Shown: positions 50,904-60,794, numbered from the stretch's first letter. The stretch: DNA of 64,000 nt from Algibacter pacificus (GCF_008033385.1 NZ_VOGY01000001.1:124001-188000), one strand, 5' to 3'. Notes: generated from the sequence alone by a model not told the origin. Program-made: numbers and translations.

Positions 50904-52301
50904 CTATTTTAAAGCACCTACCATATCTTCGGGTTTTACCCAAGCATCGTAATCTTCAGCGGTAACATAACCTAAATTAATGGCTTCTTCTTTTAAAGTG
51001 GTTCCGTTTTTATGAGCTGTATTTGCTATTTCAGCAGATTTATAGTACCCAATTTTGGTGTTTAAAGCTGTAACTAGCATGAGTGAATTGTTTACCAATT
51101 TAGTAATTACTTCTTGGTTTGGCTCTATACCAACAGCACAATTTTCGTCAAAACTTTTACAAGCATCACCGATTAATTGCGCCGATTGTAAAAAGTTAGC
51201 AGCCATTACAGGTTTGAATACGTTTAATTCATAATGACCTTGCATACCGCCAACTGAAATAGCCATATCGTTACCTATAACTTGGGCGCAAACCATAGTT
51301 AAAGCTTCGCATTGTGTAGGATTTACTTTTCCAGGCATAATAGAACTTCCAGGTTCATTGGCAGGAATTATAATTTCACCAATTCCAGAACGTGGTCCAG
51401 AAGCCATCATTCTAATATCGTTAGCAATTTTGTTTAAAGATACTGCTAGTTGTTTTAAAGCGCTGTGAGTTTCAACCAAGGCGTCGTGTGCAGCTAAAGC
51501 TTCAAATTTATTAGGAGCTGTTATAAATGGCAATCCTGTAAACTCGGCAATGTATTCTGCAACACGTTTACTGTAACCTTTTGGGGTGTTTAATCCGGTT
51601 CCAACAGCGGTTCCTCCTAAAGCTAACTCGCTAAGGTGAGGTAAGGTGTTTTCTAGAGCTTTTAAGCCATGATCTAATTGAGCTACATAACCAGAAAGCT
51701 CTTGTCCTAAAGTTAAAGGTGTAGCATCCATTAAATGCGTACGTCCAATTTTAACAACATTTTTAAAAGCGTCCGATTTTTTCTTTAAGGTTTCACGAAG
51801 TTGTTTTACGCCGGGAATGGTCGTTTCAACTATTTTTTTATAAGCTGCAATATGCATGCCTGTAGGGAACGTATCGTTAGACGATTGTGATTTGTTCACA
51901 TCATCATTAGGTTGAATTGTTTTTTCGCCTTCTCCAATAACTTTTCCTGCTAATTGGTGTGCTCTATTAGCTATCACCTCATTAGCATTCATGTTACTTT
52001 GAGTTCCAGACCCGGTTTGCCAAATTACTAATGGGAATTGGTCGTCATGCTCACCAGCTAAAATTTCATCACATACTTTAGCTATTAAATCTCTTTTTTC
52101 AAAATCTAAAACACCTAATTCGCAATTGGTGTAGGCAGCAGCTTTTTTTAAGTATGCAAAACCGTATACTATTTCTAACGGCATGGAAGCAGAAGGTCCT
52201 ATTTTAAAGTTATTTCTTGAGCGTTCTGTTTGAGCGCCCCAAAGTTTATCGGCTGGTACTTTTACCTCGCCCATAGTATCTTTTTCTATTCTGTAACTCA
52301 T
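50904..52301 (-). CDS. fumC: class II fumarate hydratase
   Basis: FumC interconverts fumarate and malate in the citric acid cycle. The 465-residue product has the superfamily signature [13 protein letters not shown], the substrate-site segments [13 protein letters not shown] and [16 protein letters not shown], and [13 protein letters not shown]. The iron-free class II enzyme is thus indicated. The start is the ATG at 52301 with a -7 box 26 bases upstream. The gene is a single transcription unit between two terminators. Confidence 0.95.
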   Translation of the reverse strand: MSYRIEKDTMGEVKVPADKLWGAQTERSRNNFKIGPSASMPLEIVYGFAYLKKAAAYTNCELGVLDFEKRDLIAKVCDEILAGEHDDQFPLVIWQTGSGTQSNMNANEVIANRAHQLAGKVIGEGEKTIQPNDDVNKSQSSNDTFPTGMHIAAYKKIVETTIPGVKQLRETLKKKSDAFKNVVKIGRTHLMDATPLTLGQELSGYVAQLDHGLKALENTLPHLSELALGGTAVGTGLNTPKGYSKRVAEYIAEFTGLPFITAPNKFEALAAHDALVETHSALKQLAVSLNKIANDIRMMASGPRSGIGEIIIPANEPGSSIMPGKVNPTQCEALTMVCAQVIGNDMAISVGGMQGHYELNVFKPVMAANFLQSAQLIGDACKSFDENCAVGIEPNQEVITKLVNNSLMLVTALNTKIGYYKSAEIANTAHKNGTTLKEEAINLGYVTAEDYDAWVKPEDMVGALK

Positions 52302-52327
52302 GGTCTATTAATTTAAAATATGAATTA

Positions 52328-52335
52328 CAAAGTTA
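52328..52335 (-). promoter_or_regulatory. promoter -7 box of fumC
   Basis: TAACTTTG on the minus strand matches TAnnTTTG and lies 26 bases before the ATG. No -33 TTG is seen. Confidence 0.55.
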
Positions 52336-52592
52336 ATTTATTTAGCTGTTTTATCCTTTTAAAAAGAGGAGTTTTATAGTGGTTTTTTGATAAATTCACA
52401 ACATTTAAAACCATTCTATCTAATAGGAATAAATTATCGTTTTTTATTTTGATTAATTTAAAAAAGTAAATAAGAGTATTTGTTTTAAATAATTTTTATT
52501 AAAAGATTTAAGTCTATAAAACACCATTTGAGTCTAGAGTAAAGCGTAATGTATAGTAGTGAATAACCTGTTGATAAATCTTGATATTGGTA

Positions 52593-52623
52593 TTGGAAAA
52601 CATAATGCTTTATGTTATATTTG
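52593..52623 (+). promoter_or_regulatory. promoter of the small membrane protein gene
   Basis: TTG (52593-52595), a 20-base spacer and TATATTTG (52616-52623) match the Bacteroidota consensus fully. It lies 29 bases before the ATG at 52653. Confidence 0.82.
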
Positions 52624-52652
52624 TGCCATATTTATAATACACACCAACAATT

Positions 52653-52829
52653 ATGTTTGATTTTGATCAATATTTAGGCTTTTTAGCGTTTTTAGGTATA
52701 TTAACTTTAGGATTTTGGTTAATGATTTTCCTAATATCATTTGTTATTCCTTATTGGATTGGAGGAGCTATCATTGAAAGATTGCAAGAAATTAGAGAAG
52801 AAAAGAAAGCAAAGCGATTAAACTCATAA
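52653..52829 (+). CDS. 58-residue single- or double-pass membrane protein
   Basis: This short frame starts MFDFDQYLGFLAFLGILTLG, continues as a hydrophobic stretch to about residue 41 (including FWLMIFLISFVIPYWIGGAI), and ends with a charged tail, ERLQEIREEKKAKRLNS. I do not recognise a family. The gene is supported by a perfect promoter 29 bases upstream and a hairpin terminator 24 bases after the stop. The start at 52653 is the only reasonable ATG. It may be a small membrane-bound regulator or a partner of a larger membrane complex, but nothing in the context says which. Confidence 0.75.
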   Translation: MFDFDQYLGFLAFLGILTLGFWLMIFLISFVIPYWIGGAIIERLQEIREEKKAKRLNS

Positions 52830-52852
52830 GGGTTTAATTTAAATATATATTT

Positions 52853-52883
52853 AAAAAGGAAACTCATAGAGCTTCCTTTTTTT
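52853..52883 (+). terminator. terminator of the small membrane gene
   Basis: AAAAAGGAA pairs with TTCCTTTTT, with a further CTC/GAG pairing inside, followed by T. It lies 24 bases past the stop. Confidence 0.82.
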
Positions 52884-52906
52884 ATTGCATTCAATTTATG
52901 TAAGTC

Positions 52907-52943
52907 AAAAAAAACCTCGAAGAAATAGTGCTTCGAGGTTTTT
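52907..52943 (-). terminator. terminator of the outer-membrane protein gene
   Basis: AAAAACCTCGAAG pairs with CTTCGAGGTTTTT (13 pairs, 8-base loop). T runs follow on both strands, so it may serve both convergent genes. It is only a few bases past the stop at 52947. Confidence 0.85.
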
Positions 52944-52946
52944 ATA

Positions 52947-55364
52947 TTACATTTCCATACCATCCCCACTGCTGTTATAACCCCCACTAGGTCGTTCTTT
53001 TTTCTTTGGTTGATTAAATCTGTACGTAAAAGACAGGTTGTACGTTGTGCCACCTCTACGTTGAACTTCTTGATATGATGTAAAGGTTTCGGCTGTAATA
53101 TCATTTCTATACACGCCAGAATTAAACACATCTCTAATGTTAAAGGCTATAGAAGCTTTTTCTTTTAAAATATCTTTACTTAGTGCAGTATTTACCGTTC
53201 CACTGGCCTGTCGGTCGTTTTGCGAATCTACACTTGGCCCGCGATAATTTAAATTTGTTTGCCAATCGATAGTGTAGGGCAATGTTAGTTTGTTGGTTAA
53301 GCGCGCATTCCAAGTTAAGTTGTTGGCATCTAAATTAATACCTTCATATTCACCATCACGTTCTAATTTGTAAATATTAAAATCGGAATTTATACGCCAT
53401 TTTCTAGATGGGCTATAGTTTAAGTTAAACTCAAAACCATAACGATCATCGGTGGCTAAATTAACAGGGCCACGTACTATTACAGGGAATTCTTCTCCAT
53501 TTATAATAACCGTATCTCCATTATTTCGACTCACAAAAGTCATTACCGCAGTAGAATTTGAATAATAAACAGAAGAGCTTAACGTGAATTTTCCAAATCT
53601 ATTTAAATATCCAATATCAAAAACACTAGAGTAAGTAGGGTTTAAATCTGGATTTCCTTGGAAAATATTGGTTAAACTAGATCGAGACGGGAAGGGGTTT
53701 AGCATAAAACCACGTGGCCGGCGCAATCTTCGGTTATAGCCAATCGTTATGCTTTCATCTTCGCTAAACTTATAACTAACATTAATAGTAGGGAATAGGC
53801 CTGTTAAGTTTTTTCTTTTAAAATCTCCCGAAGTTGGTTGATCTAAGGTATTTCTGGTGTTTTCCATTCGCAAACCTAACAGATATGAAAATGCCTCTAT
53901 TTTACTACCAAACTGAAAATAAGCAGCGTTTATATATTGTTTAAAATTAAAGAGATTCGATAAGTCGGTGTTATATTCAAATAAATTAGTGTCTTCATTA
54001 AGTAAAGAGACTTGGTAATCGGTTTCTGTTGTGGTAAAATCACCGCGGTAACCCATTTCAATTTGGCTGTTATCACCTAAGGGTAATACATAATCTGTTT
54101 GAAGTAAAATTTGTTGAGAATCTTCCCAGTTATTTAAAATATCTGTATCAGTACCATCGACGTTAATGATAGAAAATTTATCATTATTAGAATTTTCAAA
54201 TTGAAAATCGAAAGAAAATTTATGTCCGTCTGTTTTAAAATCTTTTATAAAATTTAAGGCATATTGAAAGGTGTTGCTTTCACCATTTTCTGGATCTCGT
54301 CGTACACTTTTATTGGTTTCATTGGTTGTTTTGTCTAGCTGAATAAGGTTATTAACCGAATTGTTATTACTACTATTATCGCTGTAAACAATAGAGTTTG
54401 TTAGAGATGCCGAATCGGTAATATACCATTCAATTCCAGTGTTTGTTGTAATACCTTTTCTCGTATCGGTCCAGTTTCGTTTTTCATCTAAATCGGGAGT
54501 ATTATCATCAAAATATTTCACATCACTATACCAGCGGCCAATACGTTCATTATAGCGGTATGATGTGGTATTAAAAATATTTACATTGCCTGTTCTGTAA
54601 TTTATATTTCCAGAAATTCCAGCAGCATCTGGATGGCCAACATTTGTGGAAATAGAACCATTAAAGCCTAATAATTTACTGCGACGAAGTATAATATTAA
54701 GAATGCCCCCCGTGCCTTCTGCTTCATACCTTGCAGAGGGTGAGGTGATTACTTCAACCTTTTCAATGGCATCGGCAGGTAATTGTTGTAACGCTTCCGC
54801 TGAATTTAAACCTACTAGTCCCGAAGGTTTTCCGTTTATTAAAATACGGACGTTATCATTTCCGCGTAAAGCGACACTACCTTCTGCATCTACAGAAACC
54901 GACGGAACATTATCTAAAACATCACTAACCGAGCCTCCGCTTACGGTTAAATCTTTTCCTACGTTATAGATTTTTTTATCGAGTTTTATTTCAACCGTGG
55001 TACGTTCGGCAATAATTTCAACCTCTCCTAAAGATTCGGTGTCAATTTCTAAGGCATAAGTGCCAATATTTTCCGATTTTGTAATTTTTTTATTGGCTAT
55101 AGTTATGGTTTTAAATGAAATATATTCAACTGTTATATTATATAATCCCACAGGAACAGGGATGGAAAAATGACCTTTTAAATCGGTAATACCACCGGTT
55201 TCTATTTTGTTTTTTTCTTTGTTGAAAAAAGCAATAGTAGCATATTCTAAAGGTTGATTGGTTTCTTTATCTATTACTTTTCCACTTATTTTAACTTCTT
55301 TTTGTGCTATTGCAAATATGGAAAATGTACTTAATAAAATAAATAAAAATAAAGGCTTTGCCAT
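52947..55364 (-). CDS. outer-membrane beta-barrel protein with carboxypeptidase-like domain (TonB-receptor type)
   Basis: The 805-residue product has a signal peptide (FSIFAIA|Q). A CarboxypepD_reg-like domain follows (VSGKVIDKETNQPLEYATIA-type, GHFSIPVPVG), then a plug domain (VSDVLDNVPSVSVDAEGSVA, IEKVEVITSPSARYEAEGTG) and a long barrel (OMP_b-brl_3 type) ending near FTYRF. The class belongs with TonB-dependent receptors, but no clear TonB box is visible. The substrate is unknown, and no SusD partner is next to it. The start is the ATG at 55364. Confidence 0.85.
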   Translation of the reverse strand: MAKPLFLFILLSTFSIFAIAQKEVKISGKVIDKETNQPLEYATIAFFNKEKNKIETGGITDLKGHFSIPVPVGLYNITVEYISFKTITIANKKITKSENIGTYALEIDTESLGEVEIIAERTTVEIKLDKKIYNVGKDLTVSGGSVSDVLDNVPSVSVDAEGSVALRGNDNVRILINGKPSGLVGLNSAEALQQLPADAIEKVEVITSPSARYEAEGTGGILNIILRRSKLLGFNGSISTNVGHPDAAGISGNINYRTGNVNIFNTTSYRYNERIGRWYSDVKYFDDNTPDLDEKRNWTDTRKGITTNTGIEWYITDSASLTNSIVYSDNSSNNNSVNNLIQLDKTTNETNKSVRRDPENGESNTFQYALNFIKDFKTDGHKFSFDFQFENSNNDKFSIINVDGTDTDILNNWEDSQQILLQTDYVLPLGDNSQIEMGYRGDFTTTETDYQVSLLNEDTNLFEYNTDLSNLFNFKQYINAAYFQFGSKIEAFSYLLGLRMENTRNTLDQPTSGDFKRKNLTGLFPTINVSYKFSEDESITIGYNRRLRRPRGFMLNPFPSRSSLTNIFQGNPDLNPTYSSVFDIGYLNRFGKFTLSSSVYYSNSTAVMTFVSRNNGDTVIINGEEFPVIVRGPVNLATDDRYGFEFNLNYSPSRKWRINSDFNIYKLERDGEYEGINLDANNLTWNARLTNKLTLPYTIDWQTNLNYRGPSVDSQNDRQASGTVNTALSKDILKEKASIAFNIRDVFNSGVYRNDITAETFTSYQEVQRRGGTTYNLSFTYRFNQPKKKERPSGGYNSSGDGMEM

Positions 55365-55519
55365 AATATTTGTTAATTGATTCTTGAAATAAGACCATAA
55401 ATTTATGTCGAGGTTTAGCCTCCTTTCGTTAAAGGTTTGTTAATTAATAAAGCTAAAATTAGGGGTGCGAGGTGGTGAATTTTGATGAGTTTTTGTAACG
55501 TTTTGGTATACTGAATAAT

Positions 55520-55561
55520 AAGGTTCAATTATTGTTATAATTATGTGATTAATTGAACCTT
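55520..55561 (-). terminator. probable terminator of the ArsC-family gene
   Basis: AAGGTTCAATT pairs with AATTGAACCTT (11 pairs, 20-base loop). The T run on the minus strand is broken (TTATTATT), so the call is moderate. It lies 55 bases past the stop codon at 55617. Confidence 0.5.
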
Positions 55562-55616
55562 TTGACTTTCTTTTTTGTTAAAAAAAATATTTTATATTAA
55601 ATTTAAGGGAGTTAAT

Positions 55617-55958
55617 TTAAACAATATCAACAATCAAACTAGGCGGTCTACCAATAACCGCTTTATTTCCATTAACCACAATTGGGCGTTCAATAAGTTT
55701 TGGGTTTTGCACCATGGCATCAATAACTTCGGCATCGGTTAAGTCTTTTCCTTTAAAGTCACTTTTCCAAATGGCTTCGTTTTTTCTAACTAATGCTATG
55801 GGTTTTATACCTAAAAGCGTTATTATTTCAGTTAACGCTTCCGCGGAAAGGGGCGTGTCTAAATATTTTACAACCTCGAAAGGTTTTCCAGATTGTTCCA
55901 GAATTTCTAAGCCTTGTCTCGATTTTGAACAGCGTGGGTTATGATAAATTGTGGTCAT
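55617..55958 (-). CDS. ArsC-family arsenate reductase-like protein
   Basis: The 113-residue product has the ArsC thioredoxin-like fold: MTTIYHNPRCSKSRQGLEIL with the active-site Cys10, the KYLDTPLSAEAL-type helix, and IERPIVVNGNKAVIGRPPSL with two conserved arginines of the anion site. Members reduce arsenate with glutaredoxin, or act as Spx/YffB-like proteins of other function. No ars operon partner is nearby, so arsenic resistance is not assured. I choose the ATG at 55958 over an upstream GTG at 55988, because the family N-terminus starts there. Confidence 0.85.
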   Translation of the reverse strand: MTTIYHNPRCSKSRQGLEILEQSGKPFEVVKYLDTPLSAEALTEIITLLGIKPIALVRKNEAIWKSDFKGKDLTDAEVIDAMVQNPKLIERPIVVNGNKAVIGRPPSLIVDIV

Positions 55959-56023
55959 TGTAATACTATGTTTTTTATTTAGCCTCACAGGTTTGGAATC
56001 TGCAAGGCTTTATTTTTTATAAG

Positions 56024-57134
56024 TTATAATTGTCCGTCGTCTTCAACTTTTTGCCCCATCATCATTAAATAGGCTTTTAAAAAGCTATCGATATTCCCGT
56101 CCATTACGGCATCTACATTCCCTGTTTCGTGGGCTGTACGTACATCTTTTACTAATTTATAAGGATGCATGACGTAATTCCGAATCTGGCTTCCCCATTC
56201 AATTTTCATTTTTCCAGCTTCAATATCGTCACGTTGTGCCAATTGTTTTTGCAGTTCAATTTCATACAATTGCGATTTAAGCATTTGCATAGCACGCGCT
56301 CTATTATCGTGCTGAGATCGGGTTTCTGAACATTGAATTTGAATCCCTGTAGGTTTGTGCAACAGCTGAACCTTAGTTTCAACTTTGTTTACATTTTGCC
56401 CACCAGCCCCACTAGATCTAGCAGTTGTAATTTCAATATCGGCGGGGTTTATTTCTACTTCAATAGTATCATCAACAAGTGGATATACGTAAACCGAAGC
56501 AAAACTAGTATGGCGTTTGGCATTACTATCAAACGGTGAAATACGTACCAAACGGTGCACACCATTTTCACCTTTTAACCAACCAAAAGCAAAATCGCCT
56601 TCAATTTCTAGCGTTACGGTTTTTATACCCGCAACATCGCCTTCTTGAAAGTTGAGTTCCTTCACTTTAAATCCGCTTTTTTCGGCATACATCAGGTACA
56701 TACGCATTAGCATGCTCGCCCAATCGCAACTTTCTGTTCCGCCAGCACCAGCAGTAATTTGCAGTACGGCGCTTAGGCTGTCGCCTTCTTCCGAAAGCAT
56801 ATTTTTAAACTCAATATCTTCCAATTGCGTGGCTAATAAGTTGTATTGGGTTTCTACATCTTCGGCAGTTGCTTCGTCTTCCTTGTAAAATTCATAGAGC
56901 ACTTCAAGGTCTTCGCATCGCGTTTTTGCCGTTTTGTAATCTTCCACCCATTTTTTCTTCACACGTAGTGATTTCATTATAATTTCTGCAGCTTTGGAAT
57001 CGTTCCAGAAATTGGGGTCGAAAGTTTGTTCTTCTTCGTTTTGTATTTCTATCAGTTTGGCGTCTATGTCAAAGATAGTGCCTAAGTTTATCGAGGCGGG
57101 TATTAAGATCTTTTATTTGATCGGAAGTTATCAT
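56024..57134 (-). CDS. prfB: peptide chain release factor 2, with programmed +1 frameshift
   Basis: RF2 ends translation at UGA and UAA. The gene begins at the ATG at 57134. The first 21 codons end at an in-frame TGA (57071-57069), and a +1 shift at CTT TGA C continues through GAC at 57070-57068 into the long frame, for about 369 residues in total. The shifted product ([23 protein letters not shown]) is the normal RF2 N-terminus. Other features are the GGQ motif in [18 protein letters not shown] and the class I domain [16 protein letters not shown]. The frameshift makes RF2 limit its own synthesis. A conventional call starting at 56977 would lose about 50 residues. Confidence 0.93.
57068..57074 (-). 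promoter_or_regulatory. programmed +1 frameshift site of prfB
   Basis: The heptamer CTTTGAC matches the classic RF2 site. Upstream, CTTAGGCACTATCTTTGAC differs from the E. coli site only where GGG is replaced by CAC. Slow reading of the UGA in low-RF2 conditions lets the ribosome slip forward one base. Confidence 0.93.
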
Positions 57135-57152
57135 GTATCAATTTATTTGAAA

Positions 57153-57160
57153 CAAAAATA
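57153..57160 (-). promoter_or_regulatory. promoter -7 box of prfB
   Basis: TATTTTTG on the minus strand fits TAnnTTTG. A TTG lies 24 bases upstream, slightly beyond the usual spacing. It is 19 bases before the ATG at 57134. Confidence 0.6.
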
Positions 57161-57228
57161 GGATTTCTTTGTCCCAGCAGAAAACAATTCTGAATATAAT
57201 TTTATAGCTTTATCGGCAAATTGAAGTT

Positions 57229-58245
57229 ATGATTATTGATTTAAGAAGCGATACCGTTACCAAACCATCTCAACCCATGTTGGAAGCCATGATGCAAGCC
57301 GAAGTTGGCGATGATGTGTTTAGAGAAGATCCAACAGTGAATGCTTTGGAAACCAAAATAGCCAAAATGTTTGGTAAAGAAACGGCCATGTTTTTTCCTA
57401 GCGGCACTATGGCAAACCAAACCGCAATTAAATTACATACGCAACCTGGCGATCAAGTCATTTGCGATAAATATGCCCATATTTTTAATTACGAATCTGG
57501 CGGCGCTTCTTTTAATAGTGGCGTGTCTTGTAATTTATTGGATGTTAATGACGGGATGTTTACGACAAAGGATGTTTTGGAAGCCATAAATCCAGACGCT
57601 TATTATTACAGTAAAACCAGTTTGGTTGAAATTGAAAACACGGCAAACAAGCGCGGTGGATCCTGCTGGGATTTTAATGAAATAGAAAAAATTAGAACCG
57701 TTTGCACTGAAAATAATCTGGGGTTTCATTTAGATGGTGCCCGTTTATGGCATGCTTTGGTTGCCAAGAATGAAACGACCGAACAATACGGAAACGTGTT
57801 TGATACTATTTCGGTGTGTTTAAGTAAAGGGCTAGGTTGCCCGGTGGGTTCTGTTTTGGTTGGTAATAAGGATATCATGCAAAACGCTATTAGAATCCGA
57901 AAAATATTTGGTGGCAATATGCGCCAAGTTGGATATTTAGCGGCTGCAGGATTGTACGCTTTAGATAATAATATAGAAAGGCTGGCCGAAGATCACAAAA
58001 AAGCAAAAGGTATTGGAGCTGTTTTAAACCAACTTTCTATTGTAAAATCTGTGGAGCCTATAGAAACAAATATTGTAATATTTGAGCTTATGCCTGAAGT
58101 TAATGAAAAAGAATTCACTCAAAAATTAGCCGATAAAAACATCCATATTATAAGTATGGGCGGTGGTAAATTGCGTATGGTTACGCATTTGGATTACACC
58201 AATGTTATGCACGATAAACTTTTGAGTGAATTAAGAACTTTTTAA
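57229..58245 (+). CDS. low-specificity L-threonine aldolase
   Basis: The 338-residue PLP enzyme splits threonine (and allo-threonine) into glycine and acetaldehyde. The fold-type I pattern is shown by MIIDLRSDTVTKPSQPML, FFPSGTMANQTAIKLH, FHLDGARLWHALVA and the PLP-lysine motif SVCLSKGLGCPVGSVL. The start is the ATG at 57229, divergent from prfB. It is a single gene that ends 13 bases before the stop of the convergent ybaB. Confidence 0.92.
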   Translation: MIIDLRSDTVTKPSQPMLEAMMQAEVGDDVFREDPTVNALETKIAKMFGKETAMFFPSGTMANQTAIKLHTQPGDQVICDKYAHIFNYESGGASFNSGVSCNLLDVNDGMFTTKDVLEAINPDAYYYSKTSLVEIENTANKRGGSCWDFNEIEKIRTVCTENNLGFHLDGARLWHALVAKNETTEQYGNVFDTISVCLSKGLGCPVGSVLVGNKDIMQNAIRIRKIFGGNMRQVGYLAAAGLYALDNNIERLAEDHKKAKGIGAVLNQLSIVKSVEPIETNIVIFELMPEVNEKEFTQKLADKNIHIISMGGGKLRMVTHLDYTNVMHDKLLSELRTF

Positions 58246-58258
58246 TTTTAAAACAGAT

Positions 58259-58582
58259 TTACTTAAACATATCCATGCCTGGAATATCAGGCATGCCGTC
58301 TTTTGCTGCGGCAGCAAGTTCGGCTTCATTAATTTGAGTGGCTTTTTCAATAGCCTTATTTAATGTTAAAATAAGGTAATCTTCAAGCTGCTCCTTGTCT
58401 GTTAATAACGTGTCGTCAATTTCGATAGATTTAATGGTTCTGTTAGCTGTGAGCGTAATTTTAAGTTTTCCGTCAGAACTTGTTTCATCGACTAAAACGG
58501 TGTTTAAACGTGTTTTAGTTTCTTCAACTTTTTTCTTGGCTTCTTTGAGTTTACTCATCATGCCCATCATGTCTCCAAACAT
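58259..58582 (-). CDS. YbaB/EbfC-family nucleoid-associated protein
   Basis: The 107-residue protein has the family start [20 protein letters not shown], followed by the beta-hairpin [20 protein letters not shown] and the acidic helix ending in [11 protein letters not shown]. Such proteins bind DNA as dimers. In many bacteria the gene is next to dnaX and recR, but here it is not. The start is the ATG at 58582 with a -7 box 30 bases upstream. Confidence 0.9.
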   Translation of the reverse strand: MFGDMMGMMSKLKEAKKKVEETKTRLNTVLVDETSSDGKLKITLTANRTIKSIEIDDTLLTDKEQLEDYLILTLNKAIEKATQINEAELAAAAKDGMPDIPGMDMFK

Positions 58583-58612
58583 AATTCTATAAATTTAGGG
58601 GGTTGGTAAGCA

Positions 58613-58620
58613 CAAATCTA
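58613..58620 (-). promoter_or_regulatory. promoter -7 box of the YbaB gene
   Basis: TAGATTTG on the minus strand matches TAnnTTTG, 30 bases before the ATG. Confidence 0.55.
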
Positions 58621-58658
58621 TTAAATACTTGGCTAAATTGTTGTATTTTAAACGAAAA

Positions 58659-60794
58659 ATGAAAATTTCGACTATACTTTTAGGCTTAAGTTTTACTTTT
58701 GCCGCTTCGTGTAAAAATATAACTATGAGTAAATCTATAAATGAAGTCGCTATGCCTTCAGCTAAAAAAATATCTAAAACCTTAGAAATACATAACGATA
58801 TTCGAATTGATAATTATTATTGGCTAAACAATCGTGAAAACCCTGAAGTTATCGATTATCTTAATGCTGAAAATGCTTATACAAAAGCAATGATGAAGCA
58901 TACCGAAGGATTTCAGAAGGATTTATTTGAAGAAATGAAAGGGCGTATTAAAGAAGATGATTCGTCTTTACCTTATAAATTGAATGGATATTGGTATATC
59001 ACGCGTTACGAAACCGGAAAAGATTACCCTATTTACTTGCGTAAAAAAGGTAGTTTAGATGCCGAAGAAGAGATTTTATTCGATTGTAACGAGATGGCTA
59101 AAGATCAATCCTACTTTAGTTTAGGCGGGATTTCTATTAGCCCAAATAATAAAATGGCCGCTTTTTCTACCGATACTGTGAGTAGAAGGCAATACACGCT
59201 TCAAATTAAAAACCTTGAAACGGGTGAAATTTTAAGTGACAAAATAGAGAATACCACTGGAAGTTCTACATGGGCAAACGATAATAAAACCTTGTTTTAT
59301 ACCATGAAAGATGCAGTAACCCTGCGTTCTCATAAAATATTTAAACATAAATTAGGTAGCGATTCTAAAGCCGATGTTGAGGTGTATCATGAAGCAGATG
59401 AAACCTTTAACACTTTTGTTTATAAAACGAAATCTAAAAAATATATTGTTATAGGTTCGTCGAGTACGTTATCTTCGGAATATCAAATTTTAAATGCCGA
59501 TACGCCTGATGGCGATTTTAAAATGTTTCAAGAAAGAACAGACGATATGGAATATAGTATCGCTCATTATGACGATTCATTTTATATGATTTCTAATTGT
59601 GATGGTGCTACAAATTTTAAACTATTAAAAACAAGTGAAAACGCTACAGAAAAAGAAAACTGGAAAGATTTACTACCACATAGAACAGATGTTTTATTAG
59701 AAGATATCGAGATTTTTAAAGATTATTTAGTGGTTAACGAACGTGAAAATGGGCTAAACAACATTCGTATAATCAGTTGGGATGGGAGTGAAGATTATTA
59801 CTTACCCTTCAATTCGGAAACCTACACTTCTTATATAGGGAATAACCCCGATTTTGATAGTGATGTGATGCGTTATGGTTTTAATTCTTTAACCACCCCA
59901 AGTGCGGTAATGGACTATAATTTTAAAACCAAAACAAGCGAAATTAAAAAAGAGCAGGAGGTTTTAGGCGGTAAATTTAATAAAGAAAACTACGAGTCTA
60001 AGCGGGTTTGGGCAACAGCTCGAGATGGGGTAAAAGTGCCAATGTCTTTAGTTTATAAAAAAGGGATAAAATTGGATGGAAGCAATCCGTTATTGCAATA
60101 CGCTTACGGATCTTATGGCTCTACTATCGATCCTTCATTTTCTACTATTCGTTTAAGTTTGCTCGATCGCGGTTTTATTTATGCCATTGCACATATTCGA
60201 GGCGGTGAATATTTAGGTCGCCATTGGTACGAATCTGGAAAATTATTAATGAAGAAAAATACATTTACCGATTTTATAGATTGTTCTAAATTTTTAATCG
60301 AAGAACATTATACTTCTAATAAACATTTATATGCTTACGGTGGTTCGGCAGGTGGTTTATTAATGGGAGCGATTATTAATATGAATCCAGAATTGTACAA
60401 CGGTGTTTTGGCTGCTGTACCTTTTGTAGATGTTGTAACCACTATGTTAGACGATACCATCCCTTTAACCACCGGTGAGTATGATGAGTGGGGAAACCCA
60501 AATAATGACACGTTTTATCACTATATGAAATCCTATTCACCCTATGATAATGTAGAAGAAAAGGCGTATCCCAATATGTTAGTAACAACTGGCCTACACG
60601 ATTCGCAAGTGCAATATTGGGAACCAGCCAAATGGGTGGCTAAGTTAAGAGAATTAAAAACCGATACCAATAAACTTTTGCTGCAAACCGATATGGAATC
60701 GGGTCATGGTGGGGCTTCGGGGCGTTTTGAAAGTCTTAAAGAAGTAGCCTTGGAGTACGCCTTTTTGTTAGATTTGGAAGGAATTACCCGTTAA
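58659..60794 (+). CDS. prolyl oligopeptidase family serine peptidase (oligopeptidase B-like), lipoprotein
   Basis: The 711-residue S9A-type peptidase has a lipoprotein signal (LLGLSFTFAASCKN), an N-terminal seven-bladed propeller and a C-terminal alpha/beta-hydrolase domain. The catalytic residues are visible as Ser in YAYGGSAGGLLMG (about 562), Asp in LVTTGLHDSQVQYW (about 644) and His in ESGHGGASGRF (about 683). The family cuts short peptides after basic (oligopeptidase B) or prolyl residues, and the substrate is not fixed by the sequence. I use the ATG at 58659. The longer frame starts at a TTG that precedes the signal peptide. Confidence 0.88.
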   Translation: MKISTILLGLSFTFAASCKNITMSKSINEVAMPSAKKISKTLEIHNDIRIDNYYWLNNRENPEVIDYLNAENAYTKAMMKHTEGFQKDLFEEMKGRIKEDDSSLPYKLNGYWYITRYETGKDYPIYLRKKGSLDAEEEILFDCNEMAKDQSYFSLGGISISPNNKMAAFSTDTVSRRQYTLQIKNLETGEILSDKIENTTGSSTWANDNKTLFYTMKDAVTLRSHKIFKHKLGSDSKADVEVYHEADETFNTFVYKTKSKKYIVIGSSSTLSSEYQILNADTPDGDFKMFQERTDDMEYSIAHYDDSFYMISNCDGATNFKLLKTSENATEKENWKDLLPHRTDVLLEDIEIFKDYLVVNERENGLNNIRIISWDGSEDYYLPFNSETYTSYIGNNPDFDSDVMRYGFNSLTTPSAVMDYNFKTKTSEIKKEQEVLGGKFNKENYESKRVWATARDGVKVPMSLVYKKGIKLDGSNPLLQYAYGSYGSTIDPSFSTIRLSLLDRGFIYAIAHIRGGEYLGRHWYESGKLLMKKNTFTDFIDCSKFLIEEHYTSNKHLYAYGGSAGGLLMGAIINMNPELYNGVLAAVPFVDVVTTMLDDTIPLTTGEYDEWGNPNNDTFYHYMKSYSPYDNVEEKAYPNMLVTTGLHDSQVQYWEPAKWVAKLRELKTDTNKLLLQTDMESGHGGASGRFESLKEVALEYAFLLDLEGITR

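Larger units (their letters stand above)
52302..52652. other. intergenic region between fumC and the small membrane gene
   Basis: These 351 bases hold the fumC promoter box (52328-52335, minus) and the promoter of the small membrane gene (52593-52623, plus). The remaining sequence is very AT-rich, and I see no other gene or stable structure in it. Confidence 0.6.

Noticed and set aside
55617-55958. Arsenic-resistance operon
   Set aside because: No ArsB, Acr3 or ArsR gene is near the ArsC-family protein.
56024-56977. prfB as a shorter gene starting at 56977
   Set aside because: The frame upstream encodes conserved RF2 sequence and is joined to an ATG by a standard +1 frameshift.
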